Assembly (NCBI RefSeq): GCF_047663525.1
Contig: NC_092602.1
Span: 3,231,501 to 3,295,500, forward strand
Length of the DNA stretch: 64,000 nucleotides
From: Anas platyrhynchos
Taxonomy: Eukaryota > Chordata > Aves > Anseriformes > Anatidae
Reading direction: 5' to 3'
Position numbers and translations under genes: made by a program
The notes under the pieces: model-generated
Databases searched by the model: none
What the model was told of the DNA's origin: nothing
The model's input: the letters and a program-made list of their open reading frames with translations, nothing else
Shown here: positions 50,501-61,307 of the stretch, in pieces
Layout of the letters: each line of letters opens with the position of its first letter
Position numbering within the stretch: the first letter of the stretch is position 1

Positions 50501-53500
50501 CGTTTCTGAAAGTCCATTTGAAGAAGCTTTGCAATGTGATACTGAGGGCTTTGGTAGTGAGTAACAAATGTGAAACGTGACCTTGGTGCAAGGGTGCAGT
50601 CCTGGCAGAGGACAAAACCCAATCCCCTGTCCCTGCGCCATGCAGGGGCCCAGGTTGCTTCGCCAAATAGTCATGTAAGACAGCAGAGAGACAACAATCC
50701 TTGTGTGTAGGTGAAGGCTGTTGCCTGAGTCAGCCAAACAGCGAGGGCTGAGAACTTCTTGCCTAGAGCATCCAACTGTCCCGGCACCAGAAACCTGCTC
50801 CTATGACAGGAAAGGGCACTGCAATTCAATCTCACACTTGAACTAGGCCAAAATTAAAGGACACAACACATGCTCAGCTTTCCCAACAACAGGTCAGCTT
50901 TCAAAGAAGCTTAGAAATTAAAACAACACTCGATCCCCAATCCTGCTTCCCTGTTTTCACTCACCCTATTCATATATTTGCTTTTTGACCTCCCTGCCCA
51001 TGGCAGGGGGGTTGAAATTTGATGATTTTTAAGGTCCTTTCGAACCCAAACCATTCTATGCTGCAACCGCAGCACAGCAAAAAAAGCAGTTACCTGACTG
51101 CTTGGGTTGTCAAGAGACAGGATGAAGGGCTGCTTCCTCCCATTGTAATACAAAGGCAGTAGAGCAGCTGGATTCTCTCCCTGCCACTAATGGTGCTGTT
51201 ATTTTTTTTTATTTTTGTATATACAACGCACTCAATGAAATCTATACTCCTCCAATCTAAAATTACACTTTCCTCCACCTTCCTTGTCACAGGATGACAA
51301 AGCAACATTGAAGTTTCCTAGGTGCACTGATCTCAGCTCCAGAATATTGCTGGTTCTGTTTCTTCTAAATCTTACCTTGAAAGAAAGGCTTGATGCTGCT
51401 TGATTGTGTCCAGCTCGTAGGTGGATGAATCACTCCTTTTTCGTGGCAGCTGCTTCTTTGGATCTTCTCCATTGCTACGGGGAATATCAATGTTGCTCCT
51501 GCTGAGGTGTCTGCTGGCTTCCAGATTAGAGCCACTGGAGCAATAGGTGTTGTTCACTGTTATTCCAGGAGACAGGAGGTCGGTATCCTGGGATTTGAAA
51601 TACATGGATTTACCACTCTGGCAGTTGAATCAGGAATACACCCACATTTTATCTTTCTTCTTCCATCCTTCTCTCACCATCTACACCAAGATCCCATTCA
51701 GGGCAAAGCCACCAAGTCCTGACACGTGCTCTAGGACATACCTGTTGGCCTGGCCATCAATTAGGAAGACAGCCTTTGGCATTTCATGCAAAGATCCTTA
51801 CTAAAATCAGGGGCTGTGGAGGTGTTGTGGCCAGCACACCCATTCCCAACAGACACTGAGAACCAGCATTACCTGGACACTCACAACACTCCCTCGCCGA
51901 CTGCTGTTCTGGCTCTCGGACACAGTCTGATTGCTGTAGCATAAGGCATCAAATCCCAGAATTCCTCCAACACAATCTCCTACCAAACAGACCTGAAAAA
52001 GGCAACAGAAGTGGGGCAGGGAAGAGCCCTTTGACTTCAGTTCAGAGATGACAGTTAAAAGGAGTGCTGGATTATACCTGGGAAAGCTGCTGTAACAGGA
52101 TAACCAGTGCTTTCATCAGTAAATCTATTTTGTCGATGAACATCCATTTAGACCCTGCAGACTCCTACTAGCTAACACAGTTAGCTAACTAGCTAACTAC
52201 TAGCTAACACTACTAGCTAACACTAGCTAACATGTTCTAGCTGTCCCCACCAGCCCACTGGAACAGGGTGGAAGCAACACAGAGTGCTGACTATTGCCCT
52301 AAGTCCAGCCTCAAAAAGACAAGCTTGATTCCCTCCTCATCAACTGCCTGTGCTACTTCAGGCAAGCTTCCCTGTGCTTCTGTTCCCTGTTTGTGTTGTG
52401 AGGAGATAATGCTGTCCTGCCTCCAAGTGTGTTCAGCAGATAGGCAAAGTACAGCACTGAGACCCTGAGTAGTAGAGGGCTGTCTGGGGCCCCAGGGCTC
52501 AGAATAAACTCAGGGTGGATAAATCACACTGCAGTAGAGCAGTGGGCACAGCCTGTTCAATAGCTTAAATCCCACTGGGCTAGAGAGTGCCTTTGCTCAC
52601 AGAGGTGTGATGCTCAGTCATGGTATTTACAGGGCACAGCAGCTGTGCTGTCTCAAAAAAGAAATCCACTTTTGCAACAGGCAACCCCAGTGAGAGCTGC
52701 TGAAGGTCCTTTAAAGACAGGAACACTCAAACAGCCTTGGTTTGCAATGGGAGTAGAGATCACATTTAGTAACAAAGGTAGCATTCCTGATTTGGAAAGG
52801 TGTGTCATGCTGAAAATTGATTAACTTCACAGCTTTGTAGCTTCATTTCTGAACACCAGCTCTGACTTTGTTTGGAATCCCAAAGGTTCTAGACAGAGCA
52901 TAAGCAATAATCTCTCTCTCCTTCAGAAAGAAATGGAAGCATGCTTTCTTATTGCAGCTCAACCCTGTCGTGTTTCCATCCCTCCTGAGAGAGTAATGAA
53001 AATAGAGCTTCAGAAGGAAATTGCTTCACTTGCTCTTCCTTTCATTGTGGCTATAAACAGCTGCTGGCTCACCTGGCCATTGAATGACATGCCCTCCTGG
53101 GATCTGATGAACTCGCTGTAAGCCTGGTTGGCTCTGACGATGACTGTGGCTACTGCTTCTTGGTACTGCGGGGATGATGTCGCTAGCAGAGGGAGTGCAG
53201 CAAGGGGGATGTGGTCCTGGCTGTTGGATAGGCAGCCTTCATCATAGCTATATGGGCTGAGGCTGGAGAGGGCAAGAGAGATGGGAAATACTCAGCCTAA
53301 GATGCAGACTGGGGAAAGCCATTTACAGACAGTACAGTTAGTAATGAGGATTGCTTAAAAAAAAAAAAAAAAGGCAAAAAAAAAGCCCCAAGATAGAAAA
53401 GGCCATTTACTCCAATGTGAATGGGTGAGAGCTTAATAAATCTTTCCCTCCCATCAAAAGTAAATCTTCAAGGACAACATACTTACAGTGATGGAACAAC

Positions 53501-56500
53501 CCTCAGACAAGGAATTAAAGCCTTAGTATTTATTGGATTAATTAGAATAAATCAATCACAGAACTCTTGCTGCATGATTACTGTATTCACTGCAGCTAAG
53601 TATGAAATCGAGATTGAATGCCTCTCCAGTATATTAAATAAGTGCATTCTCAAAGCGTGGTCAGAGCGATCACTACCACATACAGAGCATTTCATGGATT
53701 AAAAAAAAAGGCAAGCACAAAATTTAACCCATCCACTTACCTGGACACCAGCGAAAAGGCTTCGGAGCAGATGGCTGGGCAAGGGACTAGCCTGATGGCA
53801 ATATGTCCAAGAGCAGCTGGGTAATGCACCCTCATCACTGTGTCAAACACGGTGGTGATGGTGTTGACATCCCCTTGCTTAGAGCTCTGATCACCACTTC
53901 CCGAGTCCAGGATGTTCCCCCCGTGGAGTACCAAAAGGAGGACATGAATTTTACTTGGCTGCATTAACGGCTGCACCGACTCGTCCTAGGTGGGGATGAA
54001 ACAGAACACGGTAGGAAGGCTTGTTCTGCAAAGAAATTGTATTTGCTCCATATGCATTTTATGCAAATTTTATCACATTTTCTCCCCTAAGATAATACAT
54101 GGTACCTATAATACATGCATTAGCCACATCAGTGCCACAGAAGGATGAAATGCCTGCTCTCAAACACAGTGGAGATGAGAAAAGAAAGCTAGGGAAGGAA
54201 AAGAGATACTTAATTCAGAGGACAGTGTGGGCACAAGCACAAAAGAGCATAAACTGATCCTGAGTAAGTGTGTACTGAAAATAAGGTTTCTTAACGCAGG
54301 AAGCATGAAATTTTAGAATAATCTCTCCATGTTTTGGGTAAGAAACTAAACTGTCTTGTAGAGAGAATGTGCTTAATTTATGGAAGTGGACCTCAGATAC
54401 ACCTGGATGCAACAGCAGAGAACCTGACTTCCCCTTTCAGGTCTTATTTCCCACACAAGAAAGAGGGGAAAAAAAGAAAAAGAAAAAAGAAAAAAGAAAA
54501 AAAAAAAGTTCCCTGTAACCAAGAATGGCCAACATCTGGCTGGGAGACTGCTGCATGAACACAGTAAAGGTTTATATCATGGCTGTCCAGGTACTTTGCT
54601 TCCTACATCAAATAAATTCCTTGCCTCAACAGACAGCCTGTAGGTTGTATCTGAACTGGGGAGCATTATCACCACCAGAACAGCTGCACACCCAATTGTG
54701 ATGCCCCAAAAGCAGGTACAAGATCATCCACTTGCACTGGTTGCACATTATAACACAACAGAGCAAACTATTTTTAATAGCTGTCCACTCTCGGGGCTTT
54801 CAGTGTTAATGGCTCCCATGCAGACCCAAATCCCACTAACTGTACACCTCTAAGACATATTGAAGCAGGAGGTGCTGATCTTTGCTCCTGTGCCTCATCC
54901 CAGGGGATGGCAGAGAACATTTGAGAACATCCTGGCTCCTTCCCCAGAGGAAGGCAACTCCCTGTAGCCATTGGAAGGGGGTAAGGAAGGGGTGAGAGGC
55001 AGAAGGGTTTTCTATTTGGGAAATTCTTTTCATTTTAGCGTCTTTAGTCCCCTGTTGTCTTTTGAGCAGTAATTGAGCCCCTGACGAACATGCTGGTGGG
55101 AGGGAAGCATGCCCAGGCACACATTAGCAGCCTAGCAGCTAGCTTGCATTTTTACCAGATAATGTTAAAGCATGTGTTAATACACAGCCCACCAGAAGCA
55201 TTAAAATTCACATCCAAGGCTGTAATAAAGATTTTCCAGACTTCCTGCGCAAGAATGGCCTTTAATTATTTAGTACCATTACATTGTATTAATGCCTGCT
55301 CTTTAAACCCCTGATTCCAGTTTACAGTGCTTGCAAGGTGAACTTTTGCCTGGCTGGAGGCATGGGAGGAGTTCTCTCCACATCTCAGCACCGCTTTTGC
55401 TTTCAGCCAAATGTTTAAGTGCTCATTTGGAGAACAACATGAGTCACCAAGCTCAGGTCATCTGGAGGCTTATCAGCAGTCACTTGGAGGCACCTTTGCC
55501 TTCCAGTTCATTAACCTCTGCCCTTAAAGGAAGTGGGGAACATGCAAGCAACTGCTGATTAGTTTGGGGTGGAGGTGGCTGTTTCGAACTTTCTTGTGAG
55601 ATCTGGAGTCACTTAAGACACCTGATTCTTGGACTACCTTTTGGTAAACTGGAAGTCCCCACAATGGTGGCTAGGAAGTTTGAACTGTTTTAGTGGACTA
55701 TTTGTGAACAACTACAAATAACAGGCATTTTCACTTCACTTTCACGCTCTTTTTCTAAAATGAAGCCAGAAATGGGAGGGATCCGAGTCTGTATAGCAAG
55801 ACAGCAACTTCTCTGCACCATTTCAGCCTCTAGGTGAAATCTTTAGGCTGTAACTTGTGGATGGCTTATGTTGAGTTGGCTGGAGCCATTCCCATCCCCA
55901 GCCACTCATTCTCCCTATAGCCCTCAGCCTCTAAAGCAAAACCAAAGCACCATGAACATACAGCTTGGCATGTAGAATAGTACCAAAGACCATACCAAAC
56001 TCATCATTTTTGACTGGCTGTGACATAGCTTGGGCTCAGCAGGCACTCTGCAAGCAGCTACATCTGTGCCGCACAGATGCTTGCAGGGTAGGATGAGTAC
56101 AGCCACTCCACAACACGCGGTCTCGCTAGGACTCTGAAGTACAAGAGCTGTATATTCAAAATCTGGAAAGCCAGGGGGTAATTATTTATTATTTTATCCT
56201 GAGCTCTGATACAAGCTGTGCTATAACTAGTTTCCAAACAAGTCCCTGAGCAGCTCGGAGGAGTGGGCTACAGCACAGCTGTGTCAGTGGGATTACGGCA
56301 GCCTGCACCGTGGTGCTGCAGGAACACGGCTCTCCTGCTCCCACATCTCCACCAGCTCATTTGGCATTATCAGGGCAGCTCTACCAGCAGTGCCTCAGGC
56401 AGCAGTTATCCCCACAGGATCAGTGTTTTTTCCAGCTGGATACCTGACACTGCCTGCAAACGACAGAGAATTTTCGATATGATGTTCAAAAGACAGGTGA

Positions 56501-59500
56501 AATAATCCCTTAAGCCTAGCCATGGAGTACAGAGTATGCCAGCGTGGCTCCAAACAACACACAAAGACAAGACACCGCTCGCAGCAAAGGAAGCAGTTTA
56601 CCCCATTTACCCCACAGGGAGACTTTCCAGCAACAAGGGATCTCATTATAAGAAACCAAAGCACTTACTTCAATGATGCTGAGCCTCTCTACGCTGGAGC
56701 CAACGTGGTACTCTGCTGATGTCTCGTGATACAAGTCACCTGGAAGCACAGAGGTTTAAAACATCAGCACTGCAAGACACTTTGGCAAAGACAGTCTTCC
56801 AATAAAGGCAGATTGTGCCAATGCCTCTCAGCCTTTTTGCCTCACAGCGCTTTAATTATTTCATCTAATTGCCCTCTCCTTCCCACCCGCCTCCTTCCAC
56901 CAGAGAAGCCTGGGCAATGGCAGGTCACTTATTTTCCAGTAATTTCTCATAATCTCTGTAAGCAATAGAACACAAGCACGCTATCCTCTCATTACAGCAA
57001 CCCAGCATCCTTACTGCATTAAGCATGGCAACAACGGGAAATCCCTGCGCAATTGTCAGAAATGATCAATTTGTGGGGAAAAATAAAAGGAACGGCTTGA
57101 ACTGTTCGGGGGGAGCAGAGATCTGATGTGCTCGTGTGTCTGTGCCTACACAGACTGACTTTGTACCAGCAAGCCTAGGTGTCAGCTTCTACTGTGCTGC
57201 TACATGAATCGATCTGGTTGAGGAGTCAGCTTCTTTTCAAAACGAGCAGGAAATAAAACCAAGGCAGGTACGGATAAGAACAAAGGATGGAGCAAGAGGA
57301 AAGAAAAGCTGGGAGAAATTCGAGTAATTCAAGACGGAGCTGGAATATTTCATCATTATACGAGAGAATCCTGGCTGTGGCACAAAAGCACCCAACCAAC
57401 GTGGAAAATAAAGAGAATCGAGAGCTTCCTTATCCCAGCTCCCACTGGGCAATTCTATTTCAGCAGCGCTGGGCAGTCATTTTTGTGCTCTGTCTCAGCT
57501 TTTCCTTTTATGAGTCGAAGATAACAAGTTTTTCCTTTTTCAGACTGGGGCTGTAACAATTACCTGGAAATACTGTGAAATATCACATGCAGTTTTGGCT
57601 AAAAAAAAAATAAAAAAAATTACCCTGGACATCATCGCATTCAGGGGTTTCGATTTTATCCATCAGATCATTGGAACTCCATTTGGTTATTTCTTTCGGG
57701 AACATTTCCTCATTGTCAGACAAGTCCTCTTTAAAAACAGATGTTTTGAGAGTCACACACAAACAAATATGTATACAGGCAAGAGCACAGAACAGAATTT
57801 TAAACAAAAGACCCCACAGCTCTATGTAATCTCATCAACATTTGAATGGTTTAAGTCATAATAAAACATGATTCTTTACCAGCTTTTGTTAAATACAGCT
57901 TTTGTTATATAATATATTCAAAAGCCTATTCTGAAACGAAAACAAAACCTTTTAGTTGCATGTTGGTAAACAAAAATCCTACGATGTGGAAAAAATCCAA
58001 TGGATTTTTAACACTACCATTTGAGGCACCAAGGTTGATGTTTTCTTTGCCATGCTTTCAGCTTGGCACCACCTTGTAACACCGCCCGAGGATGCCAAAG
58101 CAGCCGGTAGGTTCTGGTATGGAAGAGGACAAAGCAACGTTGGCTGCTAGGATCCTCCCTGAGTTGTTTGAAAGCTAAGTGAGGTCTTTGGGGGAAGCAG
58201 CGATAAGCATCACTATTGTTAATAGGACTGAATACCTAAAAAGGCATGAGTAATAAAGGAAACATAAACTCCCCAGGCTATCTTTAGCCCAATTTCCTTA
58301 GGAGATGAGACCACACTGCCTGTCTGCCATTTCCCTCCTACCTCAAGATCCTCTTCCCTGGCTAATTTTACTACAGTTGATTAAGAACAAGGGTCGCAAA
58401 AATATGATGTTCCTAGGAGCGTAACAAAAAGGAAGAGGCATACGGAGGGCAGTCCCTATAAAACACCACCCAGCAATATCCAGAAAGGGTTAACAGCCTT
58501 GCTCTATATGAGCCCATGGAGGATCGATGCCAGGCTGGGGGACAAGGACAGCAGGCTCGTGCCCTGAGCCCACACAACATGGATGCACTGCACAGCCCTA
58601 ACTGCCAGCAGCAAAAGCCCAAATTGGGCTTTCTGGGAAAAGAAACAGCCCAGAGTCCTGGAGCTGCCGTTTGAACCCACAGCAAAGCAAACAGCAGCAG
58701 TTCAAGTCTTCCAATGATGCTTTTGGTATGAGCTGCTGGTTCCTTTTTTGCTTTTTTATATTAAGGATGCATCTTTTACTGTTGCAGAGGTTAATTGGTT
58801 TTTAATTTATTTATTGTTCTGTGCTTATTATTTCTTTCCTGAAAATTTTGGGCTTGTAAATTTAATAAAGAGCTATAAACATAATAATAACAGCAGCATT
58901 TACAGATGCCTTGACAATCTACAAGCTGTAATCTTTGGAGACCCAGCCTCGGATTCCCCCTTGTTGCTGTACAGTTACGAAGAAGATAATTAGCTGGAAG
59001 AATCCTAGAATCAGGACCAAAAAGATTTTGAGATATATTACTCTTTTCAACATATCTGAGCTAGCAGCTCAGATCTAAGCGCAAGCCAAGCGAAGACCAA
59101 TCATTTTTAGGAGTTTCTATTTACACATTGACCATAAAAAGACAGCAACCTGGACACTTGCTATCAGCATGCCATTTCCTTTTTCAGCTATGGAAAAAAT
59201 CCGAGTAAATCTCCAGTTCCCTGCACGAGGCAGTGCAGAGCTACCTGTTCAGAGCAAGGGGAAAGCATGCGCGTGCGACACACATGCTAGCAGAGAATTA
59301 GGGGGAAGATAGCACTCCAAGCTCCTTCAGCAACTTAAGCTAAACGTTGAACTTATTTCCTCGAGAGGTTTAATTACAGCCCTTATTACTGCTTAAGTGA
59401 TCACTGAAAGGGATACTACTCCTGTTATTAGCATTTATTACAGGATAGAAATTAGATATTACTGTATTTGTCACCATCTTTACACTAGCATGCCAGTGCA

Positions 59501-61307
59501 CGGGGATGAGTGGGAAGCCCAAGACAAGGCGGCTTCCCGGGCTCGGGGTACGCCCACTGCATGGCAAGGAAGCACGTGTGTGTTTGGGAAGCACTGCTGA
59601 GGATGCTGAGGAACTCTGCTGGGTGTTGGCTTGTATCCTGATCCATGCCAGTTCCCATGGCACCAACCCCCCAGGCAGGATGAGTTGCACCAGTGCTCAG
59701 CCCCTGCTCAGCCCCAGAGCTGGGAGGTGGTACCTGCGCTCATAAGCCAGAATCCCATTAAATTAGGCAGACCTTTCAAACCCAACTGTGTGGGGACTGC
59801 AGAGCACAGTCTGTATGTAAAGGGAGGTGCATTGTGTACGAGCAGAAGAGGCGCTGCTGCTTTTCCTCGTAAACTCCTCAAAGTATTGCAACAGAGGGGC
59901 AGATGCCAACCGTGGCACGCATTTTTGTTAGTTCTCCTTCCCAGGCCCCTCAGGAGCACTCCAGTGATTCCCTGGGGGCCTGCATCCCAGGCAGAGCTGT
60001 CTCCATCTCAATTTTATTACTGAGTAGTTAAAAAGCCAAAAAAAAGAGGGTGGATAGCAGCAATGCCATTTCAATGACTCACTCCTCTTTTCTTGTATGT
60101 ATATTGCTACAATAAATCCCTACAAAGTTTTTGTAGATGCTACATAAGTTAATAGAGACACTTAAATGAAGTTGGCCCTTCTCTTTCTGAGCAAAAGACA
60201 CATTCATCACCTTGACTTACAAGCACACTGGCCACTTGAGCTGCTGTTGTGCAAGTCCCCAAAGCATGCCGCATTTTACCCCAGAATTTAGGATGTGTGC
60301 CTAAAGACTTGATGAGACAAGTCCTCTGGAGCATGATATTATAATTTTTTTGAGACTGAACTTTAGCTGAACATTACTGAATTTCTGCTTTACAAAACTG
60401 GGGTGTGATCTTCTAACAACTCCATTTCACAGAAAGGTCACCAACTCCAGCAGCACGCGTTGCGCACAGAACTTAGATTAGCATTATGAGCCGAGAGAAG
60501 GGTCCATCTGTTGTCAGCAGAGATGGAGCCTCTCAGGCTTAAACACACATAAAGTACAACATATAAAATGAATGCAGTGGCACAAAGCTTCTTCACAAAC
60601 ATGCACAGAAAAAAAGGAAAAAAAAAAAAACACCACAGCTTTCTCCTAATATGAACAGTAAAAATAATTCTGGGAATTCTGGAATGAACACTGATGAATT
60701 TTGGCACATGAATTACCCCAATGCATTCATTACTGTATTTCTAGGAACAGGAGAATAAGGAGTTAATAAGGCAAACTTTGGTCTCTTCAAGCCCAGACAG
60801 GACAATTAATCATACATTTTACTGATTAAAAAATAATAATAAAAAAACCTCACCTTACTGAATCAGAATCATTAAGACACACCCACCATCCAGTTAGCAT
60901 TGCTGAATTTTACCCACACATTTGCACCAAATAAAATACAGCTCCAAAAGCTTAAGACTGCTCAAGATCACTTCAGATATATCACACAATCCGAAACGCT
61001 GCTGATAAATATAAGAGTCTGCTGAGTGATGCTGGGGAAGCTCGAAGAAGCTGCACTGACGCTGCACACAGCTTGGTTAGAAAGGAACGGACTTTAAACA
61101 AAGCCAAAAAGTCTTGCTTCCTTCCCCGCTCACCCCCCAGCCTCTCATGCTTTCCGTCCTCTTCCCCCACCATTTCAGGTAACAAATGATGGTAATTTAG
61201 GCTCCACATACCATGTGCATCAAAGTATTCATCATCTGAGCTGTCATCCGAATCCCTGGCAATGCTCTGCATCCTCCACTCAGAGATACTATGGCGTGAG
61301 GGACTTG
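26590..61307 (-). CDS. PITPNM2: PITPNM2 (Nir3/RdgB2), FFAT motif to C-terminus; N-terminal PITP exons beyond right edge
   Basis: Membrane-associated phosphatidylinositol transfer protein that acts at ER-plasma membrane contacts. Twenty coding exons in transcript order: 61307-61212, 57728-57624, 56739-56669, 53985-53741, 53262-53073, 51992-51873, 51587-51376, 46493-46318, 45957-45787, 43059-42973 (cassette), 37998-37834, 35772-35566 (cassette), 33813-33665, 31106-30990, 30267-30151, 29995-29847, 29096-28947, 28857-28674, 27354-27226 and 26937-26590 (TAG). Phases agree across all of them, giving 1061 residues, or 963 without the cassettes. The first exon holds [19 protein letters not shown] and the FFAT core EYFDAHE. 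A DDHD region runs from [16 protein letters not shown] to [17 protein letters not shown] and [15 protein letters not shown]. An LNS2 domain follows ([60 protein letters not shown]); its SIDGS lacks the first catalytic Asp of active lipin-type phosphatases, as is usual in this family. The tail RSMSI.TGCWGR fits PITPNM2 rather than PITPNM1. Confidence 0.97.
27355..28673 (-). other. PITPNM2: PITPNM2 intron, no recognised content
   Basis: Intron between the LNS2-coding exons 28857-28674 and 27354-27226. No repeat family, RNA gene or exon-like frame with family similarity is seen. The intron at 29097-29846 is likewise empty. Confidence 0.65.
31107..33664 (-). other. PITPNM2: PITPNM2 intron, no recognised content
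   Basis: 2.6-kb intron between the DDHD exon ending at 33665 and the exon starting at 31106. Only short A and T runs are seen. The next intron (33814-35565) also shows no recognisable repeat or RNA. Confidence 0.65.
35566..35772 (-). CDS. PITPNM2: PITPNM2 symmetric basic cassette exon (207 nt)
   Basis: Acceptor ctttttag and donor AAAG|gtattc flank 207 nt in a single open frame and symmetric phase. It encodes a Ser/Lys/Arg-rich insert with [19 protein letters not shown], placed between SYTASNIAN and [18 protein letters not shown]. Skipping joins A to TT and gives IANIAAKWWG, matching the human junction IAQIAAKWWG as I recall it. So the insert is likely alternative and would place a basic segment just before the last DDHD block. 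Confidence 0.65.
37711..37735. repeat. (CAGA)n simple repeat
   Basis: About five to six tandem CAGA/CGGA units in the PITPNM2 intron 35773-37833, some 100 bp downstream of the exon 37998-37834 donor. The rest of this intron is unremarkable. Confidence 0.9.
38340..38369. repeat. AT-rich perfect hairpin, 12-bp arms, 6-base loop
   Basis: Arms 38340-38351 and 38358-38369 are exact reverse complements (TGTGAATATATA and its complement) around CAACTT. It lies in the 5-kb PITPNM2 intron 37999-42972, followed by an (AAC)n run at about 38397-38412. Confidence 0.85.
42130..42220. repeat. (AAAT)n and poly-A simple repeats
   Basis: AAATAAATAAATAAA at about 42139-42159, then AATAATAATAATAAAAAAAAAG near 42188-42210. 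A further (AAAT)n lies at about 43603-43620. All are intronic in PITPNM2. Confidence 0.85.
42973..43059 (-). CDS. PITPNM2: PITPNM2 symmetric cassette exon (87 nt)
   Basis: Acceptor cttctag and donor ACAA|gtatcc flank 87 nt that begin and end in the same phase, so it can be skipped without a frameshift. Skipping joins CTG-G to CA-GAT, which restores the L-A-D-V order I recall from human PITPNM2; inclusion adds 29 residues. Its start ([18 protein letters not shown]) resembles the start of the next exon ([18 protein letters not shown]) without gaps. Usage as an alternative exon is inferred. Confidence 0.7.
46494..51375 (-). other. PITPNM2: PITPNM2 4.9-kb intron
   Basis: Between exons 51587-51376 and 46493-46318. 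It contains one CR1 tail (50991-51060) and a polypurine stretch (about 47017-47067). No gene, RNA or exon-like similarity is seen elsewhere in it. Confidence 0.65.
50991..51060 (+). mobile_element. CR1 LINE 3'-end remnant
   Basis: Reads TGCCCATGGCAGGGGGGTTG, then GATGATTTTTAAGGTCC, then CGAACCCAAACCATTCTATG, the conserved 3' end of avian CR1 with a few substitutions. It lies in a PITPNM2 intron, antisense to the gene. Confidence 0.88.
52164..52240. repeat. TAGCTAAC-based degenerate minisatellite
   Basis: CTAGCTAAC or AGCTAAC occurs about seven times within roughly 75 bp, in variable spacing with CTA and ACA spacers. It is in the PITPNM2 intron 51993-53072. Confidence 0.85.
53345..53390. repeat. 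A-rich tract
   Basis: Two A runs separated by GGC in a PITPNM2 intron, about 100 bp upstream of the 53262 exon in transcript terms. A similar A-run-containing purine tract lies at 54458-54507. Confidence 0.85.
57729..61211 (-). other. PITPNM2: PITPNM2 3.5-kb intron that splits the FFAT motif
   Basis: Donor CATG|gtatgt and acceptor taaag|AGGAC. The Glu codon that closes the FFAT core is formed across this intron. No other feature is recognised inside; poly-A runs occur near 60610-60630. Confidence 0.7.

Noticed and set aside
53073..53256. Alternative acceptor giving exon start 53256 in place of 53262
   Set aside because: Both keep frame, but 53262 yields [10 protein letters not shown], closer to the family sequence; 53256 would drop two residues. 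It may be a minor variant.
58990..59032. CR1-like text near GAATCCTAGAATCAGGACC
   Set aside because: The match is too short and lacks the neighbouring CR1 blocks.
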